A DNA stretch of 64,000 bases, taken from NCBI GenBank assembly GCA_905480645.1, contig CAJQRC010000021.1, positions 1 to 64,000 of the forward strand. Reading direction: 5' to 3'. Below, piece by piece: positions 9,574 through 19,347 of this stretch. Under the pieces are notes generated by a model. The model did no database searches, was not told the DNA's origin, and worked only from the letters and a program-made list of their open reading frames with translations. Numbering within the stretch: the stretch's first letter is position 1; each line of letters begins with the position of its first letter. This DNA comes from an uncultured Tateyamaria sp. GTDB lineage: Bacteria > Pseudomonadota > Alphaproteobacteria > Rhodobacterales > Rhodobacteraceae. Made by a program: the position numbers and the translations under genes.

Positions 9574-10968
9574 ATGATTCCCGTGCGTGGTGTTAATGGT
9601 GTACGTGTCGCGGTCCTAGGTCTTGGGCGTTCAGGATTAACCGCTGCAAGAGCTCTTAAAGCAGGCGGCGCGGTGCCTTTATGCTGGGATGATAATTCGG
9701 ATGCCCGTAGTAAAGCTGAAGATGAAGGTTTTGAGTGTGTAGACCTAAAACAAGCAGGGATTTTTAAGGATATTGCGCGACTTATTGTAAGCCCCGGTAT
9801 TCCCCATCTTTATCCTGCGCCAAACCCTATTGTATCTGCTGCGCTAGACGCCAAAGTTCCTTTGGATAATGATATTGGTCTTTTTTTCCAATCTTTTGCG
9901 ACCCCAGACTGGAATAGTTTTGAAACTGTGCCACGGGTTATTGCCGTTACTGGATCAAATGGAAAATCTACAACATCAGCATTGCTTAACCACATCATGA
10001 ATGTTGCAGGTCGTCCTGTACAACTTGCAGGTAACATTGGATTTGGGGTCCTTGATATATCGACACCACATGATGGAGAGGTGATTGTTCTAGAGATTTC
10101 GAGCTATCAGGCCGATTTGGCGCGGAGCCTTACACCGGACGTTGCTGTTTTTACAAACCTATCACCTGACCATTTGGACCGACACGCTGGTATGGGTGGT
10201 TACTTCGGTGCCAAGAGACGGTTATTTGCTGAAGGTGGCCCAGATCGTGCAGTCATCGGGGTTGATGAAAAAGAGGGAATTTTTTTGGCCGGACAGCTAA
10301 GTGAAGGTCCGTCGGATGATCGTATCATCTGTGTTTCTGTGGAAAAGAAACTTACTGGCGCTGGTTGGCATGTCTTTGCAAGGCGTGGTTTTTTATCAGA
10401 ATATAGAAAAGAAAGGCAGGTTGGCTCTATTGATTTGCGCGACATTGGTGGATTGCCTGGTGTGCATAATCATCAAAACGCTTGTTCAGCATATGCTGCT
10501 GCGCGCGCCGTGGGAGTTGCTCCCAAAGTAATAGAGAAGGCTTTTCGTTCATTTACTGGATTACCACACCGCAGTCAGTTGATTGCTGAGTCAAATGGTG
10601 TTCGTTTTGTGAATGATAGCAAAGCTACTAATATTGATAGCGCCAAAAAAGCACTTGTAGCTTTCAAGAACATTCGGTGGATTTGTGGTGGTTTGCAAAA
10701 AGAAGGTGGAATTGACGGGGTGAATGCCGCTTCAGATAATGTAAAAAAAGCCTATGTAATCGGTTGCAACGCTGCCGAGTTTGCAGCGCGCTTGACTGTA
10801 GATAGTCAGGTTTGCTTCACTATGGCTGCCGCAGTTACGGCCGCGATTGCTGACTCAGAACCTGGCGACGTCGTTCTTTTGGCACCTGCAGCAGCTAGTT
10901 TTGACCAGTATGACAGTTTTGAGCAAAGGGGTAATGATTTTATTACGGAGGTTAAATCGAATTTGTAA
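9574..10968 (+). CDS. murD: UDP-MurNAc-L-alanine--D-glutamate ligase MurD
   Basis: MurD adds D-glutamate to UDP-MurNAc-L-Ala in the cytoplasm. The 464-residue protein has an N-terminal Rossmann-like UDP-binding domain ([12 protein letters not shown]), the P-loop GSNGKST (127-133), LEISSYQ, and the NDSKATN motif of the C-terminal ligase domain. It stands alone between two gaps and converges with the FAD-dependent oxidoreductase gene, whose stop is about 60 nt away. Confidence 0.97.
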   Translation: MIPVRGVNGVRVAVLGLGRSGLTAARALKAGGAVPLCWDDNSDARSKAEDEGFECVDLKQAGIFKDIARLIVSPGIPHLYPAPNPIVSAALDAKVPLDNDIGLFFQSFATPDWNSFETVPRVIAVTGSNGKSTTSALLNHIMNVAGRPVQLAGNIGFGVLDISTPHDGEVIVLEISSYQADLARSLTPDVAVFTNLSPDHLDRHAGMGGYFGAKRRLFAEGGPDRAVIGVDEKEGIFLAGQLSEGPSDDRIICVSVEKKLTGAGWHVFARRGFLSEYRKERQVGSIDLRDIGGLPGVHNHQNACSAYAAARAVGVAPKVIEKAFRSFTGLPHRSQLIAESNGVRFVNDSKATNIDSAKKALVAFKNIRWICGGLQKEGGIDGVNAASDNVKKAYVIGCNAAEFAARLTVDSQVCFTMAAAVTAAIADSEPGDVVLLAPAAASFDQYDSFEQRGNDFITEVKSNL

Positions 10969-11027
10969 TGCTATTCACTTCAGTGTCATGGAAAGATCGC
11001 TTCTTTTAAGCTAAAATTGAAGATAGA

Positions 11028-12203
11028 TCAGCGTTGCAAATCGCTAGCTGCGGCTTTAGCTGATGACCAAGCCCATTGAAAATTATAGCCACCTAACCAG
11101 CCTGTCACGTCAACAGCTTCTCCTATAAAATACAATCCCTTAACCTTAGTTGACATCATAGTTTTTGAACTCAGCTCGTCTGTTGCGATGCCACCATGAG
11201 TAACTTCTGCTGTTCGGTAACCTTCCGTTCCTCCTGGGATAAGTTGCCATTTGGCAAGGTTTTCGCAGATTAAGTTGATGCGATTGTCTGATAGGTCTCC
11301 TAGGCGACCTGACAGATCAATTAGGTTGCCTAGATAGTCTACAAGTCGATCAGGTAAGTATTTTGCGAGTTCATTTGCTAAAGATCGTTTACCTTCTTTG
11401 GTGCGTTTTTGACGCAGAATGGCGTTAAAGTTTTTGTCAGGCAAGAGATGGATGGTTATAGGTGTTCCAGGTTCCCAATAGTTGGAGGCTTGTAGAACTG
11501 CTGGTCCAGAAAGGCCTCGGTGGGTAAACAGCATTGCTTCCTTAAAGCATGTGTTGTTGACCGTGATCTGCGTCAGGCATGATACACCAGAAATTTTTGC
11601 GAAACGAGCATCTGCAAATGTTAAGGGGACTAACGCAGGTTTTGTTTCTGTAACGCGATGCCCAAATGTTCGTGCAACTTCGTAAGCGTAACCGGTAGCA
11701 CCCATCTTGGGGATAGATTTTCCACCGGTAGCAATAACAACGTTTTGAGCTTGAATTTTTGTCATTTTCCCATCATTTTGAATAGTCACGATGAAGCCGC
11801 TAGAATTTTTAATAATTTCTGAAACTGACGTTTGTAAACGTAACTCAACCTCAGCTTTCTGCATTAGTTTACGAAGCATATTGATGATGTCTTTAGCTGA
11901 GATATTGCAAAATAATTGACCTAGAGTTTTTTCGTGCCAACTAATTGCATGTCGATCAATAAGATCAATGAAATCCCACTGACTAAACTTTGCGAGTGCA
12001 GACTTTGCAAAATGTGGGTTTTCACTTAAAAAAGCTTCTGGACAGCAATACATATTAGTGAAATTGCAACGTCCACCACCGGAAATTCGAATTTTTTCTC
12101 CTGGGCTTCGAGCGTGATCCAATAACAACACCCGACCACCAGCATGCGCAGCGCACATCATTCCAGCCGCACCGGCGCCAATTACTAGCGTATCGATATT
12201 CAT
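11028..12203 (-). CDS. HI0933/BaiN-family FAD-dependent oxidoreductase
   Basis: This is a 391-residue flavoprotein of the HI0933 (aminoacetone oxidase-like) family. The N-terminus carries the dinucleotide-binding GAGAAGMMCA motif, followed by the family signature GEKIRISGGGRCNFTN; the C-terminus has the second FAD contact KGLYFIGEAVDVTGWLGGYNFQWAW. Substrate is not known for most of the family. The ATG at 12203 puts the Rossmann strand at the N-terminus, and an upstream in-frame ATG at 12218 is less likely. It lies on the opposite strand inside the dcw cluster, convergent with murD and divergent from ftsW. Confidence 0.85.
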   Translation of the reverse strand: MNIDTLVIGAGAAGMMCAAHAGGRVLLLDHARSPGEKIRISGGGRCNFTNMYCCPEAFLSENPHFAKSALAKFSQWDFIDLIDRHAISWHEKTLGQLFCNISAKDIINMLRKLMQKAEVELRLQTSVSEIIKNSSGFIVTIQNDGKMTKIQAQNVVIATGGKSIPKMGATGYAYEVARTFGHRVTETKPALVPLTFADARFAKISGVSCLTQITVNNTCFKEAMLFTHRGLSGPAVLQASNYWEPGTPITIHLLPDKNFNAILRQKRTKEGKRSLANELAKYLPDRLVDYLGNLIDLSGRLGDLSDNRINLICENLAKWQLIPGGTEGYRTAEVTHGGIATDELSSKTMMSTKVKGLYFIGEAVDVTGWLGGYNFQWAWSSAKAAASDLQR

Positions 12204-12218
12204 TTGCTTGCACTGCAT

Positions 12219-12602
12219 TATTGTGCAATCAGGGTCAAGTCTGTGATTTTTAAATTACTGTTACAGATAATGAGAAAGTAACATTGCTGCTAAATTGCAG
12301 ACATTAATTTGCAATTCTGAATTTTGCCATTCTTATTTTATAAAAATTTAATGTGAATTGAATTTCACTAACAAGAAAAATTTGTGTTTTATACGTTTAT
12401 TGCTGACGCTAGACTACGAAGCGGCAAAGGCATATGTTTGCTATTTTGGCGTGTGAATTGACTTACACTATAAATTAATAATTTTCATAATTATTCTGCT
12501 CAACAAAAGCTGGTCCGTGTGGTGTTTTTCCGTTATAGCTATATTCATAACTCGGAATAACCGAGAGATTGAGGCAGATAACAGGCAATAAGGTGGCAGA
12601 TC
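12219..12602. other. Divergent intergenic region upstream of ftsW
   Basis: This 384-bp AT-rich region separates the minus-strand oxidoreductase from ftsW and must hold promoters for both. It contains a duplicated 19-bp operator-like sequence, listed separately. A TTGACT at 12458-12463 could be a -35 element but has no good -10 partner at 16-18 bp. No small ORF is supported. Confidence 0.5.
12352..12470. repeat. Two 19-bp operator-like direct repeats 100 bp apart
   Basis: TGTGAATTGAATTTCACTA at 12352-12370 and TGTGAATTGACTTACACTA at 12452-12470 match at 17 of 19 positions. Their starts are exactly 100 bp apart. Each copy is an imperfect palindrome (GTGAA...TTCAC in copy 1, GTGT...ACAC in copy 2), as expected of a dimeric repressor or activator site. 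They lie between divergent genes. The regulator is not recognised: the half-sites recall Crp-type TGTGA but the spacing differs. Confidence 0.55.
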
Positions 12603-13769
12603 ATGACTGAGATGGTCTATGGTACCGTTCCGGTTAGGGACGGAGAACCCATTTTTCCAAAATGGTGGAGGACAATCGATAAATGGTCGTTGTCTTGCAT
12701 CTTAATTTTGTTCGCAGTTGGGATGTTATTGGGATTTGCAGCTTCAGTACCTTTGGCAGAAAAGAATGGCATTCCACCCTTTCACTATGTTGTAAGGCAA
12801 GCTGTTTTCGGTGGTGGTGCTCTGATTGCAATGATTTTAATGTCAATGATGTCACCATTGTTGGTGCGGCGTCTAGCTGTAATTGGATTTTTGATTTCCT
12901 TTGTAGCTTTAGCTTTGCTTCCTTTTTTCGGCACTGATTTTGGCAAAGGCGCGATGCGGTGGTATTCGTTAGGGTTTGCTTCGTTTCAACCTTCCGAATT
13001 TCTGAAACCTGGTTTTGTTGTAGCAGCAGCTTGGATGATGGCTGGGAGTCAAGATATAAACGGTCCTCCTGGCAAGCTTTGGTCATTTGTCCTTTGCGTT
13101 TCAATAGTACTTATGCTTGCTCTGCAACCTGACTTTGGTCAAGCTTGTCTTGTTTTATTTGGTTGGGGTGTCATTTATTTTGTGGCAGGTGCATCAATTG
13201 TTTTGCTCGTGGGTATGGCTTGTCTCGTAGTTTTTGGTGGTACTATTGCATATTCTAACTCTGAGCATTTCGCGCGGCGTATTGATGGCTTTATGAGTAC
13301 AGATATCGATCCTCGGACCCAATTGGGCTATGCGACTAATGCGATCCAAGAGGGTGGACTATTTGGAGTTGGTGTTGGCCAAGGGCAGGTGAAGTGGTCT
13401 CTGCCGGATGCACATACTGACTTTATTATTGCTGTTGCTGCTGAAGAATATGGCTTAATTTTAGTACTTTTTATAATTGTATTATACATGATGATCGTTT
13501 TGCGATCACTTCTTAGGTTAGTGCGTGAACGCGACCCCTTTATTCGTCTGGCTGGTACTGGGCTTGCTTGTATGTTTGGTGTTCAGGCAATGATCAATAT
13601 GGGTGTGGCAGTTCGATTGTTGCCTGCCAAGGGTATGACCCTTCCGTTTGTGTCTTATGGTGGTTCTTCAGTAATTGCTTCCGGTATTGCTATTGGAATG
13701 TTGTTAGCTTTCACAAGGGTAAGGCCCCAAGACAAGATCTCAGATTTATTAGGCCGAGGGCGGAGATGA
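12603..13769 (+). CDS. ftsW: Septal peptidoglycan glycosyltransferase FtsW
   Basis: FtsW is the SEDS-family membrane glycosyltransferase that polymerises lipid II at the septum with FtsI. The 388-residue protein is strongly hydrophobic with about ten helices. It shows SEDS motifs: GAMRWYSLGFASFQPSEFLKP, the LQPDFGQA loop with the conserved Asp, YATNAIQEGGLFGVGVGQG, HTDFIIAVAAEEYG, and LPFVSYGGSS at the end. It is followed by murG after 46 nt, and its promoter probably lies in the preceding 384-bp gap. Confidence 0.97.
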   Translation: MTEMVYGTVPVRDGEPIFPKWWRTIDKWSLSCILILFAVGMLLGFAASVPLAEKNGIPPFHYVVRQAVFGGGALIAMILMSMMSPLLVRRLAVIGFLISFVALALLPFFGTDFGKGAMRWYSLGFASFQPSEFLKPGFVVAAAWMMAGSQDINGPPGKLWSFVLCVSIVLMLALQPDFGQACLVLFGWGVIYFVAGASIVLLVGMACLVVFGGTIAYSNSEHFARRIDGFMSTDIDPRTQLGYATNAIQEGGLFGVGVGQGQVKWSLPDAHTDFIIAVAAEEYGLILVLFIIVLYMMIVLRSLLRLVRERDPFIRLAGTGLACMFGVQAMINMGVAVRLLPAKGMTLPFVSYGGSSVIASGIAIGMLLAFTRVRPQDKISDLLGRGRR

Positions 13770-13815
13770 TTTTGTGCAATATTGGCAATAAGCTTGTCGC
13801 CTTAATAGGTTTCGA

Positions 13816-14913
13816 ATGAAACAACCTCTTCTTTTGATCGCTGCGGGTGGGACGGGCGGGCATATGTTCCCAGCGCAGGCTCTCTCAGAAGCGATGTTGA
13901 ACCGTGGTTGGTCCGTCAAGCTGAGCACGGATAAACGTGGTGCGCGTTACACGGATGGGTTTTCAAATGCCATTGAGACAGAACTGGTTTCGGCGGCTTC
14001 ATTTTCGCAAAGTGGCTTTCTGAGCAAAGTGGTTGCACCTTTTCAAATTGGTGCGGGAGTTTTGACCGCCACAATGAAAATGAAACGTGAGCTTCCTTCA
14101 GTTGTCATAGGATTTGGTGGCTATCCGACTATTCCAGCAATGGTTGCTGCCACACTGTTAGGGCTACCACGCATGATACATGAACAAAACGGTGTTTTGG
14201 GCCGCGTTAACAAAATCTTTGCGCCGTATGTTAGCTCAGTTGCCTGTGGCACATGGCCTGCCGACTTGCCTAAGACGCTTGATGCTGTGCATGTTGGTAA
14301 TCCAGTCCGTAAAGCTGTTTTGGAGCGTGCTGAATCAGGGTACATTGTTCCTGGTGACTACCCTATGGACCTTCTTGTAATCGGTGGTTCCCAAGGTGCG
14401 GGCATTTTATCAGAGATTATTCCATTTGCGATAGCTAACCTTCCGGCAGATCAAGTGCGATATTTGCGGGTCAGTCATCAGGCGCGTGCAGAAGATGTGG
14501 ATCGTGTCAGCGATTTCTATGCCAAGCACGCTATTGACGCAGAAGTAAAACCATTTTTCCAAGATGTACCGAGACGTATGGCTGAGGCACAACTGATAAT
14601 TTCACGTTCGGGGGCAGGCTCTGTATCTGACATCTCGGTTATTGGACGCCCATCAATTCTGGTTCCCTATGCAGCTGCAACTGATGATCATCAAACGGTT
14701 AATGCGCGTAGTTTAGTTGAGGTAGGTGGAGCTATTTTGATACCTGAAAATCAGCTAAATGTTGACCTAATGACTGAGCAAATTAAAAGAGTGTTAGGCA
14801 ATCCCAATGGTGCATTGCAAATGGCGCTTGCTGCAAAAAGTATGGGAAAGCCTGAAGCTGTAGAGACTCTCGTCAATATGATTGAATCACTTGCTGAGAA
14901 AGGCAAAGCATGA
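13816..14913 (+). CDS. murG: UDP-GlcNAc transferase MurG (lipid II synthesis)
   Basis: MurG transfers GlcNAc to lipid I on the inner face of the membrane, giving lipid II. The 365-residue protein is a GT-B enzyme of family GT28. The N-terminal glycine loop GGTGGH is at residues 11-16, [11 protein letters not shown] follows, and the C-terminal UDP-GlcNAc site includes VIGGSQGA and [11 protein letters not shown]. It overlaps murC by 4 nt (ATGA). Confidence 0.97.
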   Translation: MKQPLLLIAAGGTGGHMFPAQALSEAMLNRGWSVKLSTDKRGARYTDGFSNAIETELVSAASFSQSGFLSKVVAPFQIGAGVLTATMKMKRELPSVVIGFGGYPTIPAMVAATLLGLPRMIHEQNGVLGRVNKIFAPYVSSVACGTWPADLPKTLDAVHVGNPVRKAVLERAESGYIVPGDYPMDLLVIGGSQGAGILSEIIPFAIANLPADQVRYLRVSHQARAEDVDRVSDFYAKHAIDAEVKPFFQDVPRRMAEAQLIISRSGAGSVSDISVIGRPSILVPYAAATDDHQTVNARSLVEVGGAILIPENQLNVDLMTEQIKRVLGNPNGALQMALAAKSMGKPEAVETLVNMIESLAEKGKA

Positions 14914-16316
14914 ACGCTGCCACAAAATTACCTATGGACGTTGGTTTAATACACTTTGTTGGTATCGGCGGTATTGGGATGTCTGGCATCGCTGAGGTGC
15001 TATTGAACTATGGTTATAAAGTTCAAGGTTCTGACCTTAAGGCGACTAAAATCACTGACCGTCTCGTAGAGTTAGGTGCAAAGGTTTTTGAAGGTCAATT
15101 GGCTCAAAACGTCGAGAATGCTGCAGTTGTTGTTATTTCTTCCGCAATTAAACCTGGTAATACAGAACTTGATAAAGCGCGTGCTCTTGGCCTGCCGGTT
15201 GTGCGCCGTGCTGAGATGCTTGCGGAACTGATGCGTTTAAAATCAAATATTGCAGTTGCAGGTACGCATGGAAAAACAACGACTACGACCATGGTCGCTG
15301 CTTTGTTAGATGAGGGGAATTTCGATCCAACTGTCGTAAACGGCGGAATAATCCAAGCCTATGGAAGTAATGCTCGTAAAGGTGAGGGTGAGTGGATGGT
15401 TGTTGAGGCTGACGAAAGTGACGGCACGTTTAATCGACTTCCTGCCACTATTGCGATTGTTACAAATATCGACCCAGAACATATGGAGCATTGGGGTACT
15501 GAGCAAGCATTGCATAAGGGGTTTCTCGATTTTGTATCAAACATTCCATTTTATGGAGTGGCTGTTTGCTGTACAGATGATCCTGATGTTCAAGCTCTTG
15601 TGGGTAAGATTAGTGATCGGCGGGTCATCACATATGGCTTTAATGCGCAAGCTGATATTCGGGCAAAAAACTTAACTTATAAAGGTGGAAGTGCTCGATT
15701 TGACGTTGATTTACAAGAGGAGGGTGTCTCTATTAATAACTGCTGCTTACCCATGCCGGGTGATCACAATGTGTCTAATGCGCTTTCTGCAATAGCAGTC
15801 GCACACCATTTGGGTATGAACGGAGATCAGATCCGTTCAGCTCTGGCTTCGTTTGGTGGTGTTAAGCGCCGTTTTACTTGTGTGGGGGTAGTTAACGAAA
15901 TTACCATTATTGATGACTATGGTCACCATCCAGTTGAAATTTCTGCTGTGCTAAAAGCTGCGCGGCAGGCGACTGATGGACGTATAATCGCTGTGCATCA
16001 GCCGCATCGCTTTTCAAGATTAAGTCACCATTTTGATGAATTCTGCGCCTGCTTTAATGACGCTGACGTTGTGGGGATTGCGGAAGTATTTGCAGCAGGA
16101 GAAAAACCTATAGATGGTGCTAGTCACGACGACCTGGTTTCTGGCCTTATAAGGCACGGCCATCGTCATGCCTGCACTATAAGCGATGAGGATGACTTGA
16201 CGCGTTTGGTTTTTGACCAGTGTCGACCAGGTGACATGCTCGTATGTTTAGGGGCGGGCACAATAAGCGCGTGGGCTAATAATCTGCCTGAGCGTTTACG
16301 CAAAGAACAGCTGTAG
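14910..16316 (+). CDS. murC: UDP-N-acetylmuramate--L-alanine ligase MurC
   Basis: MurC adds L-alanine to UDP-MurNAc, the first peptide step. The 468-residue protein has the N-terminal UDP-binding [13 protein letters not shown], the ATP P-loop GTHGKTTTT (from residue 118), the [11 protein letters not shown] motif, and [10 protein letters not shown] of the ligase domain. It overlaps murG. Downstream, 220 nt separate it from murB. Confidence 0.97.
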   Translation: MNAATKLPMDVGLIHFVGIGGIGMSGIAEVLLNYGYKVQGSDLKATKITDRLVELGAKVFEGQLAQNVENAAVVVISSAIKPGNTELDKARALGLPVVRRAEMLAELMRLKSNIAVAGTHGKTTTTTMVAALLDEGNFDPTVVNGGIIQAYGSNARKGEGEWMVVEADESDGTFNRLPATIAIVTNIDPEHMEHWGTEQALHKGFLDFVSNIPFYGVAVCCTDDPDVQALVGKISDRRVITYGFNAQADIRAKNLTYKGGSARFDVDLQEEGVSINNCCLPMPGDHNVSNALSAIAVAHHLGMNGDQIRSALASFGGVKRRFTCVGVVNEITIIDDYGHHPVEISAVLKAARQATDGRIIAVHQPHRFSRLSHHFDEFCACFNDADVVGIAEVFAAGEKPIDGASHDDLVSGLIRHGHRHACTISDEDDLTRLVFDQCRPGDMLVCLGAGTISAWANNLPERLRKEQL

Positions 16317-16537
16317 GCTTGGGTCTCCATCGTGCCTGATCTTGCTTGTTTGATTGACCTTTGCTCAAAAGCCGTGAAATTTATGATCACCTCAAATACT
16401 TTGAAGTAATTGCCTTATGAATATTAATAGGATTTTTAGTTTTATTTACTTTTTTTAATTCACTTTGGGCGCTTTGTTCTTGCGTGTTTATACTCAGGCT
16501 TCTTGACCTGCGTGCCCCAAGCAGCCATTTCTTGATT

Positions 16538-17464
16538 ATGATTTATGACTTGCCCAAAGTGCGTGGGGTTTTAACCGCGCAAAAAGATCTTTCATCCCTA
16601 ACATGGTTACGGGTTGGTGGGCCAGCAGATTGGTTGTTTCAACCTGCTGATACGGAAGATTTGAGTTTTTTTTTGAAAAACCTAGATCCGCAAATACCTG
16701 TGTTCCCTATGGGAGTTGGTTCTAACGTAATTGTCCGTGATGGTGGCTTGAAAGCAGTTGTGGTCCGACTATCACCACGTACTTTTGGACAGATAGAAGT
16801 TAACGAGTTAGAGGTTACTGCTGGTGCTGGTGCACTGGACTCAAGAATTGCCATAACTGCTGCCGCTGCCGGAATCGATCTGACGTTTTTTCGTACTATT
16901 CCAGGATCTGTTGGTGGGGCATTACGTATGAATGCGGGTTGCTATGGTAGTTACACAGCTGATGTGTTTGTTTCGGCTCAAGTGGTGCTGAGGAATGGAA
17001 CCATCACTACACTTTGTGCCAACGATTTATACTTTAGTTATCGTAACTCTCGTATGCCAAAAGGTGCCGTGATCACCTCGGTTACGTTGCGTGGTGGCTC
17101 TGCTGATCCGGACGCCCTTTTTGCTAAGATGCAGGATCAAATTGTTAAGCGTGATGCAACCCAACCCACTAAGGAACGCAGTGCGGGTTCAACGTTTAAA
17201 AATCCAGCTGGCTTCTCATCAACTGGGCTGTCCAATGATGTGCATGATCTAAAAGCGTGGAAGGTGATTGATAATGCTGGTCTACGGGGTGCGCGGCTTG
17301 GTGGAGCACAGATGAGTGAGAAGCATTCAAACTTTTTGATCAATACAGGAAGCGCAACGGCTGCTGATCTTGAAGGATTAGGTGAAAAAGTGCGAAAAAA
17401 GGTTTACGATTCAAGTGGTATTACGCTAGAGTGGGAAATCATGAGGGTAGGTGATCCAGCATAA
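16538..17464 (+). CDS. murB: UDP-N-acetylenolpyruvoylglucosamine reductase MurB
   Basis: MurB is the FAD enzyme that reduces the enolpyruvyl group to make UDP-MurNAc. The 308-residue product from 16538 starts [10 protein letters not shown], matching the usual roseobacter start; an extension to 16484 would add 18 unlikely residues. The FAD-binding region ([26 protein letters not shown]), the [16 protein letters not shown] segment, the catalytic-serine region ([11 protein letters not shown]) and the final SGITLEWEI with the conserved Glu are all present. No strong Shine-Dalgarno sequence precedes the start. Confidence 0.95.
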   Translation: MIYDLPKVRGVLTAQKDLSSLTWLRVGGPADWLFQPADTEDLSFFLKNLDPQIPVFPMGVGSNVIVRDGGLKAVVVRLSPRTFGQIEVNELEVTAGAGALDSRIAITAAAAGIDLTFFRTIPGSVGGALRMNAGCYGSYTADVFVSAQVVLRNGTITTLCANDLYFSYRNSRMPKGAVITSVTLRGGSADPDALFAKMQDQIVKRDATQPTKERSAGSTFKNPAGFSSTGLSNDVHDLKAWKVIDNAGLRGARLGGAQMSEKHSNFLINTGSATAADLEGLGEKVRKKVYDSSGITLEWEIMRVGDPA

Positions 17465-17548
17465 GGACACGCTTGCATGATTTGTCGTTTAAAAAATAAA
17501 AACGATGAATAAACATAAGGGTTCAAAAAGGGCTCAAGGATAAAATAT

Positions 17549-18472
17549 ATGGCGGGTCAGTCGAGCAGGACTTCCCCAACAGTGGCGGTGTTAATGGGTG
17601 GCATCTCAGCTGAGCGAGAGGTTTCGCTCTCAAGCGGGAAAGCTTGTGCATCGGCTCTAAGGGATCAAGGATACAAAGTGGTTGAGGTCGATGCTGGCCC
17701 CAGTCTGGTTCAGTGTTTGCAATCAATAGACCCGTATGCTGTTTTGAATTGCCTGCATGGCCGTTGGGGAGAAGATGGCTGTGTTCAGGGTATCCTAGAG
17801 TGGGTCGGCATTCCATATTCGCATTCGGGAGTTTTGTCATCGGCTTTGGCAATGGACAAGCAGCGCAGTAAAAATATTTATCGTAGTGTTAAGCTGCCTG
17901 TTGTGGACAGTATTATTGTACCGGCAATTGCGGCACGTGAGAAGCATTTAATGAAGCCGCCGTACGTAGTGAAACCAAATAATGAGGGGTCCAGTGTTGG
18001 TGTATACGTTGTCCATGAGAATTCAAGTGGTCCCCCGCAACTTGGGTTAGATATGCCAGAACTAGTCATGGTTGAGGCCTATGTAGAGGGTCGTGAGCTT
18101 ACCACAACAGTAATGGGTAATCGTCCATTAGGCGTCACAGACATAATTACTGATGGTTGGTACGATTATGACGCGAAATACAAACCAGGTGGATCGCGAC
18201 ATGTAATCCCAGCAGATATCCCAAACAACATTTTCTACCTTTGTCAAGAATATGCTCTGCGCGCCCATAACGCTTTGGGTTGTCGTGGTGTGTCGCGAAC
18301 TGATTTTCGCTGGGATGAAAGTAAAGGTGTTGCAGGCCTGGTTTTACTTGAAACTAATACCCAACCCGGAATGACTCCCACTTCCCTGGCGCCGGAACAG
18401 GCAATTGCAGCAGGGGTAACTTTTGAAGAGCTTTGTACATGGATGGTAGAGGATGCATCATGCCATCGTTAA
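17549..18472 (+). CDS. ddl: D-alanine--D-alanine ligase Ddl
   Basis: Ddl is an ATP-grasp enzyme that makes the D-Ala-D-Ala dipeptide used by MurF. The 307-residue protein has the N-terminal VLMGGISAEREVSL motif, the HGRWGEDG loop, the ATP-grasp lysine in PYVVKPNNEGSSVGV, and the metal-binding ETNTQPGMTPTSL segment. It overlaps ftsQ by 13 nt. Confidence 0.96.
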   Translation: MAGQSSRTSPTVAVLMGGISAEREVSLSSGKACASALRDQGYKVVEVDAGPSLVQCLQSIDPYAVLNCLHGRWGEDGCVQGILEWVGIPYSHSGVLSSALAMDKQRSKNIYRSVKLPVVDSIIVPAIAAREKHLMKPPYVVKPNNEGSSVGVYVVHENSSGPPQLGLDMPELVMVEAYVEGRELTTTVMGNRPLGVTDIITDGWYDYDAKYKPGGSRHVIPADIPNNIFYLCQEYALRAHNALGCRGVSRTDFRWDESKGVAGLVLLETNTQPGMTPTSLAPEQAIAAGVTFEELCTWMVEDASCHR

Positions 18473-19347
18473 AGAACCAGGCTAGAATTGATCCTGCTCC
18501 GTCTCGCTGGTCGTGGCGCTTTCAGCGTTTAATGCTTACTCCTGCATTTTTATTTGGTTTGCGCATCGGTGTGCCGTTTGTTGTGACCTTAGTTATTGGC
18601 GCTTGGTGCATTTCTAATCCGGAAACGCGAGCAGTGATTGCGAAAGCCGTAATGCAAGCTCGAGAAAGCATTGAACAACGCCCCGAGTTCATGGTGAACT
18701 TAATGGCCATTGATGGTGGCGACACAGATCTTTCTGAAGCTATAAGATCTTCTGTATCACTTAACTTCCCTGTTTCGTCATTTGAATTAGTGCCTTCTGA
18801 AGTTAGAAATAAGTTGTTGAAATTAAACCAAATTAAGGAAGTTTCTGTTCGAATTCGGCCTGGTGGCATTTTACAAGTTGATGTTGTCCCAAGAATTCCA
18901 GTCGCAATCTGGCGTACTGCAGATGGTCTAATCTTGATAGATAATGAAGGCAAATCAATAAGTCCTGTATCACTTCGTAGCTTGTATCCAGAACTCCCGG
19001 TTATTGCTGGCGAAGGTGCGCCAAAACACATAAATGAAGCGTTGAAACTTATTTCTGCGGCAACTCCTCTTGGTGATCGATTGCGTGGTTTGGTGCGTTT
19101 AGGAAACCGGCGTTGGGATGTTGTTTTAGACCGGAACCAACGTATTCTTTTGCCAACTAAAGGCGCTGTCCGCGCCCTTGAGCGGGTAATTTTTTTGGAG
19201 ACTACGCCAACACGTCAAGTGCTTAGTCGTGATATTGCACGCATAGATTTGCGACTGCACGGGCGACCAACAGTGCAAATGAACGCTGCCGCTAATGAGG
19301 AATGGCGGCGCATAAGACAGTTGAACACTAAGAAAGAGTTGCAGTGA
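18460..19347 (+). CDS. ftsQ: Cell division protein FtsQ
   Basis: FtsQ is a bitopic inner-membrane protein that recruits FtsB and FtsL to the septum. The 295-residue protein has a basic cytoplasmic tail, a membrane helix at about residues 25-50, a POTRA-like domain (LVPSEVRNKLLKLNQIKEVSVRIRPG region) and the periplasmic beta domain. The ATG at 18460 is preceded by AGAGGA and gives the usual DPAPSRWSWR start; an ATG-less extension to 18433 is possible but unlikely. It overlaps both ddl and ftsA. Confidence 0.93.
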   Translation: MPSLKNQARIDPAPSRWSWRFQRLMLTPAFLFGLRIGVPFVVTLVIGAWCISNPETRAVIAKAVMQARESIEQRPEFMVNLMAIDGGDTDLSEAIRSSVSLNFPVSSFELVPSEVRNKLLKLNQIKEVSVRIRPGGILQVDVVPRIPVAIWRTADGLILIDNEGKSISPVSLRSLYPELPVIAGEGAPKHINEALKLISAATPLGDRLRGLVRLGNRRWDVVLDRNQRILLPTKGAVRALERVIFLETTPTRQVLSRDIARIDLRLHGRPTVQMNAAANEEWRRIRQLNTKKELQ

